A DNA stretch of 64,000 nt, taken from positions 16,260-80,259 of the forward strand of contig JBHLJZ010000005.1 in the NCBI GenBank assembly GCA_048887165.1, in the 5' to 3' direction. Below the pieces are notes generated by a model. The model worked only from the letters and a program-made list of their open reading frames with translations, searched no databases and was not told where the DNA came from. Below, piece by piece: positions 1-8,717 of this stretch; the first letter of the stretch is position 1; every line of letters begins with the position of its first letter. A program made the translations under genes and the position numbers. The DNA comes from SOKP01 sp048887165. GTDB taxonomy: Archaea; Asgardarchaeota; Lokiarchaeia; Sigyniarchaeales; SOKP01.

Positions 1-1263
1 TATAGTTAATTTGAGAGTTTTTGCATCTTCTTCAGAACTAGATTCTTCTTTTCTTACAAAACGATCCTTAGCAACACTATGAATTACCCAGAATCCTACT
101 ATTGAAATCATAGATAATATTCCTGCCAAATACCACACCCAGTATGGTCCAAGATGATCAATAACTAATCCAGCAAGTATAACAGCAAAAAGATTCGGTA
201 TAGCCCAGTGGAAACCATAAAATGCCATATAACGCCCCCTTTTATCTTCAGGTGCAAAAAATGCAGCTGCAGTTTGACCTATGGGCACTATAATCATTTC
301 TCCGATTGTGATAATTGCCACCGCAATAAAAAATAAAAATGATGCAGAAATGAAACCAAACATGCCAAATCCAATCATATAAAAGAATGATCCAAGAATC
401 ATCATCTTTATAGGAGAATATTTTGAAATTTTCCTTGTTATCCATAATTGAAATAGAACCACCATAATCGCATTCAAACTAAACAAAAAACCAAAACTCT
501 GAGTAGGAAACCCGTGAACATCTCGCAAAAATACAGATAATGTACTATTTATTTGTACATACACCAAAACTGTTATGGATGATACTGAGAGAAATAACAT
601 ATATACCCAATCCTTTAATACATCTTTATAGCCTATAACCGTTTTAATAACTGATTCTTCTTGTTTTTCATCTTGTTTCTGAGGTTTGGTCTCTGGAATA
701 ACCAAAAACACTATAATGCCGGTAATTAAGCTACTCATTGCATCCGCAATAAACAACAACATAAATGATTGGCTCGCTAAAAACCCACCAAAAATAGGGC
801 CGATGGTTGCTGAAAGATTATAAGCTACTCGAAGAACTCCAAACCCTTGAGCCTGTTTCTCTTTTGGAAGTAAATCCACCACCATAGCTTGTCGTGCTGG
901 ACCTCCTAAATTACCTAATAAACCTAAGAAGACAACAATGATAAAAAAAATATACAGATCATTGATTAATCCCATAAAGATACTTCCAATCCCACTTACA
1001 ATCAAACCAAACAAAATTATTGCACGTCGACCGTATTTATCAGCTAAAGCACCTCCTAGTACACCACCAATTATATTTCCTGCTGAGAAAAATGAAAATA
1101 GGAACCCTACTTCCGTCATCCCAACACCAAATTTTTCGGTTATATAAAGTGCAAAAAAAGGATATAACAAAAATGTGCCTAACTGATCAATGAAAGTGGC
1201 TAGAGTCAGCACTTTAAATGATTTAGGATATTGATTATATGTTTGTTTAATTTTAGTGAACAT
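1..1263 (-). CDS. MFS transporter, C-terminus outside the window
   Basis: The minus strand is open from an ATG at 1263 to the first base of the window without a stop, giving 421 codons; the C-terminus lies beyond the left edge. The product is a polytopic membrane protein of the major facilitator superfamily. The motif-A region between the first helices reads GGALADKYGRR, followed by hydrophobic helices, a charged central loop rich in K, E and Q near residue 200 (typical of the link between the two six-helix halves), and a second set of helices. The C-terminal part becomes hydrophilic (RKEESSSEED). The substrate cannot be told from sequence; the overall look is that of drug or sugar exporters. 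No partner gene is adjacent. Confidence 0.85.
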   Translation of the reverse strand, partial: MFTKIKQTYNQYPKSFKVLTLATFIDQLGTFLLYPFFALYITEKFGVGMTEVGFLFSFFSAGNIIGGVLGGALADKYGRRAIILFGLIVSGIGSIFMGLINDLYIFFIIVVFLGLLGNLGGPARQAMVVDLLPKEKQAQGFGVLRVAYNLSATIGPIFGGFLASQSFMLLFIADAMSSLITGIIVFLVIPETKPQKQDEKQEESVIKTVIGYKDVLKDWVYMLFLSVSSITVLVYVQINSTLSVFLRDVHGFPTQSFGFLFSLNAIMVVLFQLWITRKISKYSPIKMMILGSFFYMIGFGMFGFISASFLFFIAVAIITIGEMIIVPIGQTAAAFFAPEDKRGRYMAFYGFHWAIPNLFAVILAGLVIDHLGPYWVWYLAGILSMISIVGFWVIHSVAKDRFVRKEESSSEEDAKTLKLTI

Positions 1264-1565
1264 TATTAAATCATGAAGTTTTTTTCTATCCTTTTAGAAA
1301 TCTTAATGTAATTTATAGTTTAAAATGCTGAACTTCAATAGAAGTTAGAATTAAATAAGAACTAATAACTACTTTGGCATTAAATTAATTTAAAATAATA
1401 AATTAAGATCTGATTATTATTGTGGCATAAAGAATTTTCAAATGAAAAATTGGACGAGACGTAGAAAAACATGCCATAGATTCAGAAGCAGAATTAGAGA
1501 AGTATTATGGTTGACAATGATTTTTAGAATTAGCCTTAAATTGATTAAAATTTTAAAAATAAAAA
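1264..1565. other. intergenic gap between MFS gene and phosphofructokinase
   Basis: About 300 bases of AT-rich DNA without a convincing gene. A plus-strand stretch near 1450-1513 is open and would read like a charged helical tail ending in EAELEKYYG before TGA. It has no start codon and no recognisable family, so it could be the remnant of a lost gene. The gap separates the start of the MFS gene from the 3' end of the phosphofructokinase gene on the same strand. Confidence 0.4.
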
Positions 1566-2750
1566 TTATGTTTGTTTGGACAAATATCTAATTTTTACAA
1601 GTAGATCTCTTAATTCCATTTTATCATTTTCTGCAGTTATATACTTTTTACTTACACCTTCTGATAAAGGTACTGTTGTTATCTTATTACCCTGTAAAGA
1701 GACCATGTTTCCAAATTTTCCTTCAAGAACTAATTTCATAGCGGCTAATCCAAATCTTAAACCTAAAATTCGATCAAAGGAATTTGGAGTGCCTGCTCGC
1801 ATAGTATGTCCTAGAACTACGCTTCTACATTCAAATTCAACATTATTTTTTTCAAACTCTCTTTTTAAATCATCTCTTAAGTTTAACTCATCAACAATTA
1901 TGTGAGAGATACCTAATTTAGCAAGTAAAGGATTACCAAATGAATCTTTAGGCAATTTATCAATTGTTTCTTTTGAAATAGTCTTAAAATCTCTTTCTAA
2001 TGATTTCAAATTTGGGTATGCTCCTTCTGATACTGCTATGATATGATATTTGTAACCAGCATTTACTCTCTTTTTTAGTACACCTACAATGTCGTTTTCA
2101 AGATCAAATGGAGTTTCTGGAATTAAAATAATATCTGCTCCAGCAGAAATTCCACTATACATGGTGAGAAATCCAGCATCCCTTCCCATGATTTCAACAA
2201 CAAAAACTCTTTGATGCGAATGTGCTGTTGTAGTTAGATTATCCAGTGTGTTAGAGGCTAATTGCGTCGCGCTCCAGAACCCAAATGTATAATGAGTTCC
2301 TTTTATGTCATTGTCAATAGTTTTTGGCACTCCGACTATTTTTGCATCTGCATATTTACACATAGTATCAGCGACGCCTAATGTATCGTCTTTAGTTTAA
2401 AAAAGAAATTATTTTAAAACTCCACCGATAGCAATTAGAGCGTCAATAGTTAGTTCATCAAATTTTGTTGCTAATTCTTTAGCTCTCTTTTGCTTGTCAT
2501 TTGATTCAACTCCTTTAAAGGGGTTAGTTCTACTTGTGTATAAGATTGTTCCTCCAACAGTATGTAAATCATCATGCTCAGCAATTTTAAGAGGTATTGT
2601 CAAGTTTTCCATAAAACCTTTCCAGCCTTTTAAAATTCCAACACATTCTACACCAGCATCAAAAGCTTTCAGCATTATCCCATATATTACAGAATTTAAG
2701 CCAGGGCAGTCACCACCACCCGTCATAATTCCAATTTTTTTAATACTCAA
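1566..2750 (-). pseudogene. PPi-type 6-phosphofructokinase interrupted by an in-frame insert with two stops
   Basis: The two halves of one phosphofructokinase lie in the same frame. The N-terminal part (TTG start at 2750) has the MTGGGDCPGLN nucleotide/phosphate-binding start. The C-terminal part has VPKTIDND and the GHTMRAGTPNSFDR region. Between them, at 2391-2420, a 30-nt segment with two TAA codons interrupts the active-site motif. Deleting it restores IGGDDTLG exactly in frame. In this family GGDDT together with PKTIDND marks pyrophosphate-dependent enzymes, whereas ATP enzymes have GGDGS and PGTIDND. The enzyme would phosphorylate fructose 6-phosphate in glycolysis. Apart from the insert the gene looks intact, so it may be a very recent pseudogene, a gene with an intron-like or bypassed element, or an assembly error. 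Confidence 0.75.
2391..2420 (-). repeat. 30-nt hairpin-ended insert in phosphofructokinase
   Basis: This segment sits between the codons for GG and DDT of the GGDDT motif. It is ten codons long, extremely AT-rich, and contains two TAA stops in the gene frame. Positions 2394-2421 form an imperfect inverted repeat: AGTTT at one end, AAACT at the other, plus further A/T pairing, so the RNA could fold into a hairpin that brings the flanking codons together. Confidence 0.55.
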
Positions 2751-2829
2751 TTGATTTCACCATTAAAAATTATTGATTAGCATTTAATGCTATTAATTAA
2801 TAAAAAGGTATATTAAATCTTTTTTATGT

Positions 2830-3399
2830 TTATTCTAAATTATTACCCTCAATTTTTTCAAATTGATATTTGGATTGATCTTGTGGAATAATATAACTGC
2901 CTCCTCCTACATCGGTTATCTTAAGTGAGAATTCAAATTCTCCTTTTAATGCTAAGTTTAAGTTTTTCAACAAGAGTTCAATTTCTTCTTTTTGAGAATC
3001 ATCAGTGTCGAGATTGTTTTTATATATTGAAACTGCCTTCTCAAATCTAAATAAGATTCCTTCTACATTAGTATAATAGAATTCTGCATTCGGTCCTGGT
3101 TCCACTTCTAATTCTAATTCTGGAATTTCTAATTTACCAATAGGAGAGCGATATACTTTAGATTTAAGATCTTCTTGATTTGCAACTTTTAAAGTTATAA
3201 TTCCTGGAGAAAAATTCGTAGTCATTGGAATAATATCATTATTTGTAAAATCACATTCATTACATTCAAATTTAACAATTAACATTTTATCTCCATCTGG
3301 TAAATCATAAATTGTTTTGTTAATTTCTATTTTTCCTTCTTTACATGCAGGGCACTTAAAAGTATAATCTTCTATGGCTCGATTTTGTTTTTTAGACAT
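2830..3399 (-). CDS. ZPR1-type zinc-finger protein
   Basis: The 189-residue product has an N-terminal zinc finger with two CxxC pairs (CPAC near residue 18 and CNEC near residue 46) separated by the conserved linker with YDLPDGDKMLI. A beta-rich domain follows, with an EVEPGPNAEFYYTNVEGIL stretch typical of ZPR1. Eukaryotic ZPR1 carries two such units and binds and chaperones elongation factor eEF1A; archaeal members are usually single-unit proteins like this one. It is read alone, upstream of and on the same strand as the phosphofructokinase gene. A translation-factor chaperone role in archaea is inferred by homology. Confidence 0.85.
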   Translation of the reverse strand: MSKKQNRAIEDYTFKCPACKEGKIEINKTIYDLPDGDKMLIVKFECNECDFTNNDIIPMTTNFSPGIITLKVANQEDLKSKVYRSPIGKLEIPELELEVEPGPNAEFYYTNVEGILFRFEKAVSIYKNNLDTDDSQKEEIELLLKNLNLALKGEFEFSLKITDVGGGSYIIPQDQSKYQFEKIEGNNLE

Positions 3400-3609
3400 T
3401 TTTTTTCTCTGATATTAAGCCTTTTAATAGTCTGTTTGGGATATTTAACAATCTAATTAAAGTATGATAAAAGAAATGGTTTATTGTTTATTAAATAGCT
3501 TACTTATAAATTTATTCCAGAAGTTTTTAATGTATTCGAAATTATTTTACTCTTAACAGTTCAATTTCAATTAATTTTATAAGTTTTCCAGCAATTGAAA
3601 TTTTATTGC

Positions 3610-3618
3610 TTTTATATA
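3610..3618 (+). promoter_or_regulatory. TATA-like promoter of the por operon
   Basis: TTTATATAG lies about 60 bases upstream of the TTG start of porC, in an otherwise empty 270-base gap, which would put the transcript start near 3641. It matches the archaeal TATA box only by pattern. Confidence 0.4.
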
Positions 3619-3671
3619 GGTCATATTTTTGATTAAAAATGTTTAATATATGAACAAAAGGATGAGAAAAA

Positions 3672-4259
3672 TTGGCAGCCAAGGTAGATAACTCGAAAAT
3701 TGTCGAAATTACATTTCATGGTAGGGGTGGTCAAACCGCAATCACTGCCAGTGAATTATTAGCAGAATTAGCATATGAAAAGGGGTTTAAAGATGCGATT
3801 GCCATTCCTATTATTGGTGCGGAGAGACGAGGCGCTCCGATTCAAGCATTTACAAAACTATCTAAAAATAAACCTATTAAAACTTATGATAGTGTTGTAA
3901 ATCCCGATTATATACTAGTTTTTGATACTTCATTATTAGATATTCCAAGGGTACGAGAAACAATAAAAGATGGAGTGTGCTTAATAGTAAATAGCAAGGA
4001 TCCTTTTGATACAGACAATTTAGCAAAAAATGTAAGATTATTTATTGTAGATGCTACTGGAATTTGTATTAAGAGAAGTTTTATGCATGCAAGTGGCCCT
4101 ATTTTAAATATTCCGATGTTAGGTGCTTTTGGAAAAATTACAGGTTATTATGATCTTGAAATTATGAAAAACGTTATTAAAAAGGAATTTGGAGAAAGCA
4201 AACTTGAAAAAAATATGACCGTTGCTAAAGATGCTTATGAGAACGTAAGAGAGGTATGA
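3672..4259 (+). CDS. porC: 2-oxoacid:ferredoxin oxidoreductase, gamma subunit
   Basis: First gene of a four-gene operon in the order gamma, delta, alpha, beta, which is typical of archaeal pyruvate:ferredoxin oxidoreductase. The 195-residue product has the gamma-subunit hallmarks: FHGRGGQTAITASELLAE near the N-terminus and IIGAERRGAPIQAF around residue 45. The start is a TTG; the ATG 10 bases upstream is in another frame. The 3' end overlaps porD by four bases (ATGA), implying translational coupling. The complex cleaves a 2-oxoacid with CoA to acyl-CoA and CO2 and reduces ferredoxin in the cytoplasm. Pyruvate is the likely substrate from gene order, but 2-oxoisovalerate cannot be excluded from sequence alone. 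Confidence 0.92.
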   Translation: MAAKVDNSKIVEITFHGRGGQTAITASELLAELAYEKGFKDAIAIPIIGAERRGAPIQAFTKLSKNKPIKTYDSVVNPDYILVFDTSLLDIPRVRETIKDGVCLIVNSKDPFDTDNLAKNVRLFIVDATGICIKRSFMHASGPILNIPMLGAFGKITGYYDLEIMKNVIKKEFGESKLEKNMTVAKDAYENVREV

Positions 4260-4615
4260 TTTTGACAGACGCTAAATCAGAAAAATGGAAAAAAATTAAT
4301 AAATCTAGAAAAGAACGTCCAGAAGTTCAAGAATATAAAAATTGGGAAGAATTATCTCCGATTCCAATATCATTACCTATTAAAGGTAGTATTGGTGAAA
4401 CTGGTGATTGGAGAACATTTAGACCTATTATTAAAGAAGGTTGTAATAAGTGTGGTATATGCTGGATGTATTGCCCAGAAGCTGTTATAAGAAAAAAGGA
4501 GGATGGTTCTTTTGAAATTGAGTATGAATATTGTAAAGGATGCGGTATTTGTGCGAAAGAATGTCCTACTGGTAATATAGAGATGGTAAGAGAGAGTGAT
4601 ATAAAAAATGGTTGA
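4256..4615 (+). CDS. porD: 2-oxoacid:ferredoxin oxidoreductase, delta subunit (2[4Fe-4S])
   Basis: This 119-residue ferredoxin-like subunit carries two four-cysteine clusters: CNKCGICWMYCPE near residue 62 and CKGCGICAKECP near residue 93. Each would bind a [4Fe-4S] cluster that passes electrons from the alpha/beta catalytic core to external ferredoxin. The long basic N-terminal extension with the GSIGETGDWRTFRP segment is characteristic of PorD/VorD. It overlaps porC at its start and porA at its end by a few bases, so the operon is tightly coupled. Confidence 0.93.
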   Translation: MILTDAKSEKWKKINKSRKERPEVQEYKNWEELSPIPISLPIKGSIGETGDWRTFRPIIKEGCNKCGICWMYCPEAVIRKKEDGSFEIEYEYCKGCGICAKECPTGNIEMVRESDIKNG

Positions 4616-5864
4616 AATTCAAGAAGATTTTGATCAAAAGCAAGAAAATATTATTATAAAGGGTAATGTTGCAGCTGCTTATGCAGCTAAATCAGCTAGA
4701 GTTCAAGTAATTAGTGCGTATCCCATTACGCCACAAACAACAGTAGTAGAAAAATTATCTGAATTTGTTGATAATGGAGAAATGCCGGGGACTCAATATA
4801 TCAAGGTTGAATCTGAACATAGCGTATTAGCATCCATTATAGGTGCTAGTAAAGCTGGAACGAGAACATTTACAGCAACTTCAGGGCAAGGTCTGTTTTA
4901 TATGCATGAAATGGTTCATTGGGCTGCAGGTGCGAGATTACCAATAGTAATGGCAATTGCTTCAAGGGGTCCGGCTCCACCATGGAATATTTGGGCGGAT
5001 TTTACAGATGTATTGAGTCAACGTGATACAGGATGGCTAAGCGCTTTTTGTTCTTCACATCAAGAAATTTATGATGAGATTCTAATGTCATATAAGGTAT
5101 GCGAAGACCATGATATTCTATTACCAAAATTTGTCTCATATGGTGGTTTTATTTTGTCTCATACGTCAAAACCTGTAGTGATTGAAGATCAAGATAAAGT
5201 TGATAGTTTTTTACCCTCTCTGCCAGATGAAGAAGGTTGGCCCCATATCTGGATGGACCCAAAAAGACCAATGATGTTTGGAAACCTTATTATGCCATCT
5301 GGATTTTATCAAGAATTTCGATTAAAAATTCATGAAGCTCACATGAAAGCAAAAGACAAAATTAAAGAAACTGCAAAAGAATTCGAACGAATTTTTGGTA
5401 GAAGTTATGGTAATGGATTAATTCAAGAATATAAAATGGATGATTCTGATGTTGCAATAATTAATTACGGCGATTTAGCACTTCAGATGGAGGATGCTGT
5501 TGATCACGTAAGAGAAGAGGGATTTAAAGTAGGTATGGTAAAATTAAGACATTTCAGACCTTTCCCCGTAGAAGATATTATTGAAGTTGCTAAAAAAGTT
5601 AAATTAATTGGTGTAGCTGACAGAGCTACTGCTTTTGGATCGCAAACAGGTGGTCCAGTTAGCTGTGAAGTAAAAGCTGCATTACAAGGAATTAAGAGTA
5701 CAACCCCAATTTTACCCATTATTAATGGTCTTGGGGGTAGAGAGGTGTCTTTAGAGCAACAAAAAAATCAATTAAAAAATTTAGTTCAATTTTATGAAAC
5801 TGGAGAGCTTCCCAAAAATACCATATATGGAACCCTTTGGGATGGCTTATTGGAGGTTGAATAA
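4608..5864 (+). CDS. porA: 2-oxoacid:ferredoxin oxidoreductase, alpha subunit
   Basis: The 418-residue alpha subunit starts at an ATG that overlaps porD. It has the ISAYPITPQTTVVEKLSE motif near residue 35 and EHSVLASIIGASKAGTRTFTATSGQGL in the next segment, as in PorA. The C-terminal half carries the domain that binds CoA or completes the core (GYDALQ-like GDLALQMEDAV and the HFRPFP motif). The length matches PorA (about 390-420). With PorB it forms the thiamine-diphosphate active site. The stop is followed by porB after two bases. Confidence 0.94.
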   Translation: MVEIQEDFDQKQENIIIKGNVAAAYAAKSARVQVISAYPITPQTTVVEKLSEFVDNGEMPGTQYIKVESEHSVLASIIGASKAGTRTFTATSGQGLFYMHEMVHWAAGARLPIVMAIASRGPAPPWNIWADFTDVLSQRDTGWLSAFCSSHQEIYDEILMSYKVCEDHDILLPKFVSYGGFILSHTSKPVVIEDQDKVDSFLPSLPDEEGWPHIWMDPKRPMMFGNLIMPSGFYQEFRLKIHEAHMKAKDKIKETAKEFERIFGRSYGNGLIQEYKMDDSDVAIINYGDLALQMEDAVDHVREEGFKVGMVKLRHFRPFPVEDIIEVAKKVKLIGVADRATAFGSQTGGPVSCEVKAALQGIKSTTPILPIINGLGGREVSLEQQKNQLKNLVQFYETGELPKNTIYGTLWDGLLEVE

Positions 5865-5866
5865 GG

Positions 5867-6808
5867 ATGGTAAAATTAAAGGAAGCACTAGAATCTTGTC
5901 AAGAAGAATATTTTCTTCCTGGAAATTCATGTTGCGCTGGTTGTGGCTTAGAAATTGCTTTAAGATGGGCTATGAAAGCTCTTGGACCACAAACTGCTTT
6001 AGTCACACCAGCGTCTTGCCTTAATGTTGTTGTAGGATTATGGCCTAAAACTGCTCCTAATTTTCCATTCACAAATATGGCATTTGCTGCTGGAGCTGCT
6101 GCTGCTACTGGTATGTCTGCAGCTTTTAAAGCAAAAGCATTTCGATTTCCCGGAAAAGATTGGGATAAGATGACAACAATCACTTTTGCCGGTGATGGTG
6201 GTACGGCTGACATTGGAATTCAAGGTTTAAGTGGTGCAGCAGAAAGAAATTCAAATCAAATTTATGTATGTTATGATAATGAAGCGTATATGAATACAGG
6301 AATTCAGAGGTCTTCAAGTACTCCCCACGGAGCTTGGACAAGTACAACAACAAAGGGAAAGGACAGGTTTAAAAAAAACCTTCCTGCTATAATGGCGGCT
6401 CATGATATTCCTTATGTTGCCACTTGTTCTATTAGTGAGCCACTTGATTTATTTGATAAATTTAAGAAAGCTAAATCTATTGATGGTTGTAAGTATATTC
6501 ATATTTTAGCTCCTTGTGCACCAGGGTGGGGTTTTGAATCTGATGAAGCTATAGAAATAGCACGATTAGCCGTTAAGACTGGTTCTTGGATTCTATATGA
6601 AGTTGAGAATGGTATTATGAATTTATCAAAACAAAGTAAATCATTGTTAGATCCATCTAAGAGACTTCCGCTTATAGAATATCTTTCAAGACAGAAAAGA
6701 TTTGCAAACATTTCGGAAAAGGATTTAATTGAACTTCAAGAATATTTAGATCATTCTTGGACCCGTATTGAAGTAAATTTGAGTTGTCAGGAGAAATATC
6801 CCAAATAA
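5867..6808 (+). CDS. porB: 2-oxoacid:ferredoxin oxidoreductase, beta subunit
   Basis: The last gene of the por operon, with a GGAGG Shine-Dalgarno in the end of porA about 10 bases before its ATG. The 313-residue protein binds thiamine diphosphate and a proximal [4Fe-4S] cluster. Visible marks are the cysteine pair region CCAGCGLEIALRW near residue 22, the ThDP/Mg motif GDGGTADIGIQGL near residue 108, CYDNEAYMNTGIQRS, and a C-terminal cysteine in APCAPGW. Length and motif order match archaeal PorB. A non-coding gap of about 40 bases follows before sua5. Confidence 0.94.
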   Translation: MVKLKEALESCQEEYFLPGNSCCAGCGLEIALRWAMKALGPQTALVTPASCLNVVVGLWPKTAPNFPFTNMAFAAGAAAATGMSAAFKAKAFRFPGKDWDKMTTITFAGDGGTADIGIQGLSGAAERNSNQIYVCYDNEAYMNTGIQRSSSTPHGAWTSTTTKGKDRFKKNLPAIMAAHDIPYVATCSISEPLDLFDKFKKAKSIDGCKYIHILAPCAPGWGFESDEAIEIARLAVKTGSWILYEVENGIMNLSKQSKSLLDPSKRLPLIEYLSRQKRFANISEKDLIELQEYLDHSWTRIEVNLSCQEKYPK

Positions 6809-6849
6809 TATCAATTCTATTTAGGTAATAATATATCTTTTGAATATAG

Positions 6850-7515
6850 ATGGGTTTTTTAATTAAACTTAAAGGTAAGAAGTTAGAGGAAATTCAACCT
6901 TATCTTGAAATTGCGGTTGATAAGATTCTTGAGGGGAAAATCATTGCCTTTCCTACTGATTCTGTCTATGGAATCGGGGGCGATCCTCTTAATCTTAATG
7001 TAATCGACAAAATTTACAATATTAAATTTCGAGATCGCTCAAAGGGTTTATTGCTACTAGTATCTGATTTCGAAGAAGCTAATAAAATTGCAAAATTCAA
7101 TAAATTAGCAAACAAATTAGCAAAAGAATTTTGGCCGGGACAACTAACTTTAATCTTGAAAAAAAAGGAGCCAAGTCTACTCCCGCAGGAGATTACTGCG
7201 TTTAAGGATACTATAGGATTAAGAGTTCCAACAAATAAAATTATCTTGAATATTTTAAATATTTTGAAATCAAGAGGATTTTTTGGAGGAATTATAGGCA
7301 CCTCCGCAAATTATTCAGGAGAAGCCCCGTGTATCAGTGGGGATGAAATTGCTAAAAAATTTTTAAGCCCTATCGACTTAATAATTGATGGTGGCAAATC
7401 AAAATCGAAGTTAGCTACAACAATAGTTAATTGTGCAACTGAAAAACCAGAATTTTTACGTATTGGAAATCTTACTAAAGAACAAATTCAAGAGAAATTA
7501 AGTGTTGATGATTAA
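6850..7515 (+). CDS. sua5: L-threonylcarbamoyladenylate synthase (Sua5/YrdC family)
   Basis: The 221-residue product is a single YrdC-like domain. It shows the nucleotide-binding features of the family: FPTDSVYGIGGDPLN near residue 35, KFRDRSKGLLLLVSD near residue 60, the PGQLTLILKKK strand, GLRVPTNK and GTSANYSGEAP near residue 155. It makes threonylcarbamoyl-AMP from threonine, bicarbonate and ATP, the first step of t6A37 tRNA modification; the KEOPS complex uses the product. Two KEOPS subunits (Cgi121 and Pcc1) lie within 6 kb, so the location fits the role. The long Sua5 C-terminal domain is absent, so it is a short TsaC-like form. Confidence 0.92.
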   Translation: MGFLIKLKGKKLEEIQPYLEIAVDKILEGKIIAFPTDSVYGIGGDPLNLNVIDKIYNIKFRDRSKGLLLLVSDFEEANKIAKFNKLANKLAKEFWPGQLTLILKKKEPSLLPQEITAFKDTIGLRVPTNKIILNILNILKSRGFFGGIIGTSANYSGEAPCISGDEIAKKFLSPIDLIIDGGKSKSKLATTIVNCATEKPEFLRIGNLTKEQIQEKLSVDD

Positions 7516-7533
7516 AAGAAATGGTGTTTATTA

Positions 7534-8064
7534 TTGAATAATTTCAATTTATTAGTGTCAACGTCTCGATTTAATGAAATTCATGCGAAAGCAGAATTAT
7601 GGTTTCTTTTATTAATCTGTGGAGATAAATATCCTATCATATCAAATGTTGAATTTTCTGGTTTAATAACTGCTTTTACAAGCCTCAATGCTAAAGACGT
7701 GATTTTAAAAGTTAAGACTATTTTAAAACGAGATCCAAGTTTTTTTCAATATATTCTAAAAATAGTTCCCATTGATTTTATTTGCGAGACAAATGTAAAT
7801 ACAATAAGTAAAGTAATCCAAAAACATTGCACTAAATATATAAGTCCTAATGAAACTTTTATGATCTACTTGAAGCGTAGAAAGAATGAAAATATAGACA
7901 GAAACGGTTTTATAGAATATGTAGCAAAAAATTTTGATAATAAAGTTGATTTAACTAATCCTAATATAATAATTAGAGTTGAAGTGTTAGGAGATACTTG
8001 TGGTATTGCTTTTTTAAAATCTGATCAAATTATTAGATTGAATAATAAAAATAGAGAAAATTAG
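7534..8064 (+). CDS. THUMP-domain-like protein, possible Tan1 homologue
   Basis: TTG start 18 bases after sua5. The 176-residue product begins NNFNLLVSTSRFNEIHAKAELWFLL, as in Tan1/THUMPD1 proteins, and ends in a beta-rich half with IIIRVEVLGDTCGIAFLK, which resembles the last strands of a THUMP domain. THUMP domains bind the acceptor end of tRNA; Tan1 assists N4-acetylcytidine formation. No catalytic domain is present, so it would be an RNA-binding adaptor. The position between t6A genes supports a tRNA-modification role. Family assignment is by pattern only. Confidence 0.55.
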   Translation: MNNFNLLVSTSRFNEIHAKAELWFLLLICGDKYPIISNVEFSGLITAFTSLNAKDVILKVKTILKRDPSFFQYILKIVPIDFICETNVNTISKVIQKHCTKYISPNETFMIYLKRRKNENIDRNGFIEYVAKNFDNKVDLTNPNIIIRVEVLGDTCGIAFLKSDQIIRLNNKNREN

Positions 8065-8075
8065 ATAATATATAC

Positions 8076-8717
8076 CTATTCAAGACTTATTAAAGCCATT
8101 TGCTCACATATTAGATCATTTAAAGCTAAATAAAGGTCGGGAAGATTATTCTGATTAGGGATTTCGATACTTTTTTTGATATTATACGAGTATATTATTG
8201 ATTTAATTTGATTATCTGAAAATCCAAAATATCTCCTAATATTTTGATACTTTTCAATTTTCATTTCATTAATTGTAAAATTGCTTTCAACTCCTTTTAA
8301 TTCTGAGTTCACGTAATTACCTATTCTATTAATATTTTGATCAGATGAAATGATACAAAGATTAATTATACCTTTTTTTATTTGTTCATTATCAATTCCA
8401 AAATCCTTAATTGCTTGTTTAATTTGTCTTTTTCCAGCAAGATATAACAGCAATTCAAGTTCTTTTTTATTCGAGATATTAGTTTTGTAAAAGAAAGCTT
8501 TTTGTGTGAAAAGGCATGCGTAATAAATATGTTGTGTATTTAAAACATATTTATCATTAAAAAATTGTATAAAAGAGTCTTTGAAATTAGCCTGAACTTC
8601 TTTTATTATATTGAAGAATTTTTCTAATTCTAAATTAGTAGATTTTAATTTAATTTGATTAATTCCAACTAGATATTTTAATTCAATTTCTTTTATTAAA
8701 AATTCTTCAACAATCAT
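8076..8717 (-). CDS. cgi121: KEOPS complex subunit Cgi121
   Basis: The 213-residue product has the Cgi121 core: a mid-region helix with NTQHIYYACLFTQKAF, then ELELLLYLAGKRQIKQAIKDFGI around residue 90, which is the hallmark segment of the family. Cgi121 is the tRNA-binding subunit of KEOPS and recruits the 3' CCA end of tRNA for t6A synthesis. Its start overlaps the stop of ecfT by four bases, so it is read from the ECF operon. The C-terminal extension of about 70 residues (YQNIRRYFGFSDNQIKSIIYSYNI) is longer than in many archaea and unassigned. Confidence 0.85.
   Translation of the reverse strand: MIVEEFLIKEIELKYLVGINQIKLKSTNLELEKFFNIIKEVQANFKDSFIQFFNDKYVLNTQHIYYACLFTQKAFFYKTNISNKKELELLLYLAGKRQIKQAIKDFGIDNEQIKKGIINLCIISSDQNINRIGNYVNSELKGVESNFTINEMKIEKYQNIRRYFGFSDNQIKSIIYSYNIKKSIEIPNQNNLPDLYLALNDLICEQMALISLE

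Noticed and set aside
248..445. A 65-residue minus-strand ORF inside the MFS gene
   Set aside because: It lies in another frame of the transporter gene, which is open from 1263 to the window edge and has the family motifs.
1450..1513. A short open stretch ending EAELEKYYG, possible gene remnant
   Set aside because: No start codon, too short, and no recognisable family, so it is noted only as part of the intergenic gap.
1576..1905. A 109-residue plus-strand ORF opposite the phosphofructokinase gene
   Set aside because: Antisense shadow; the minus strand has clear phosphofructokinase motifs throughout.
6038..6223. A serine-rich minus-strand ORF opposite porB
   Set aside because: Antisense to a well-supported gene with strong family motifs; the serine run is the complement of an alanine-rich segment of PorB.
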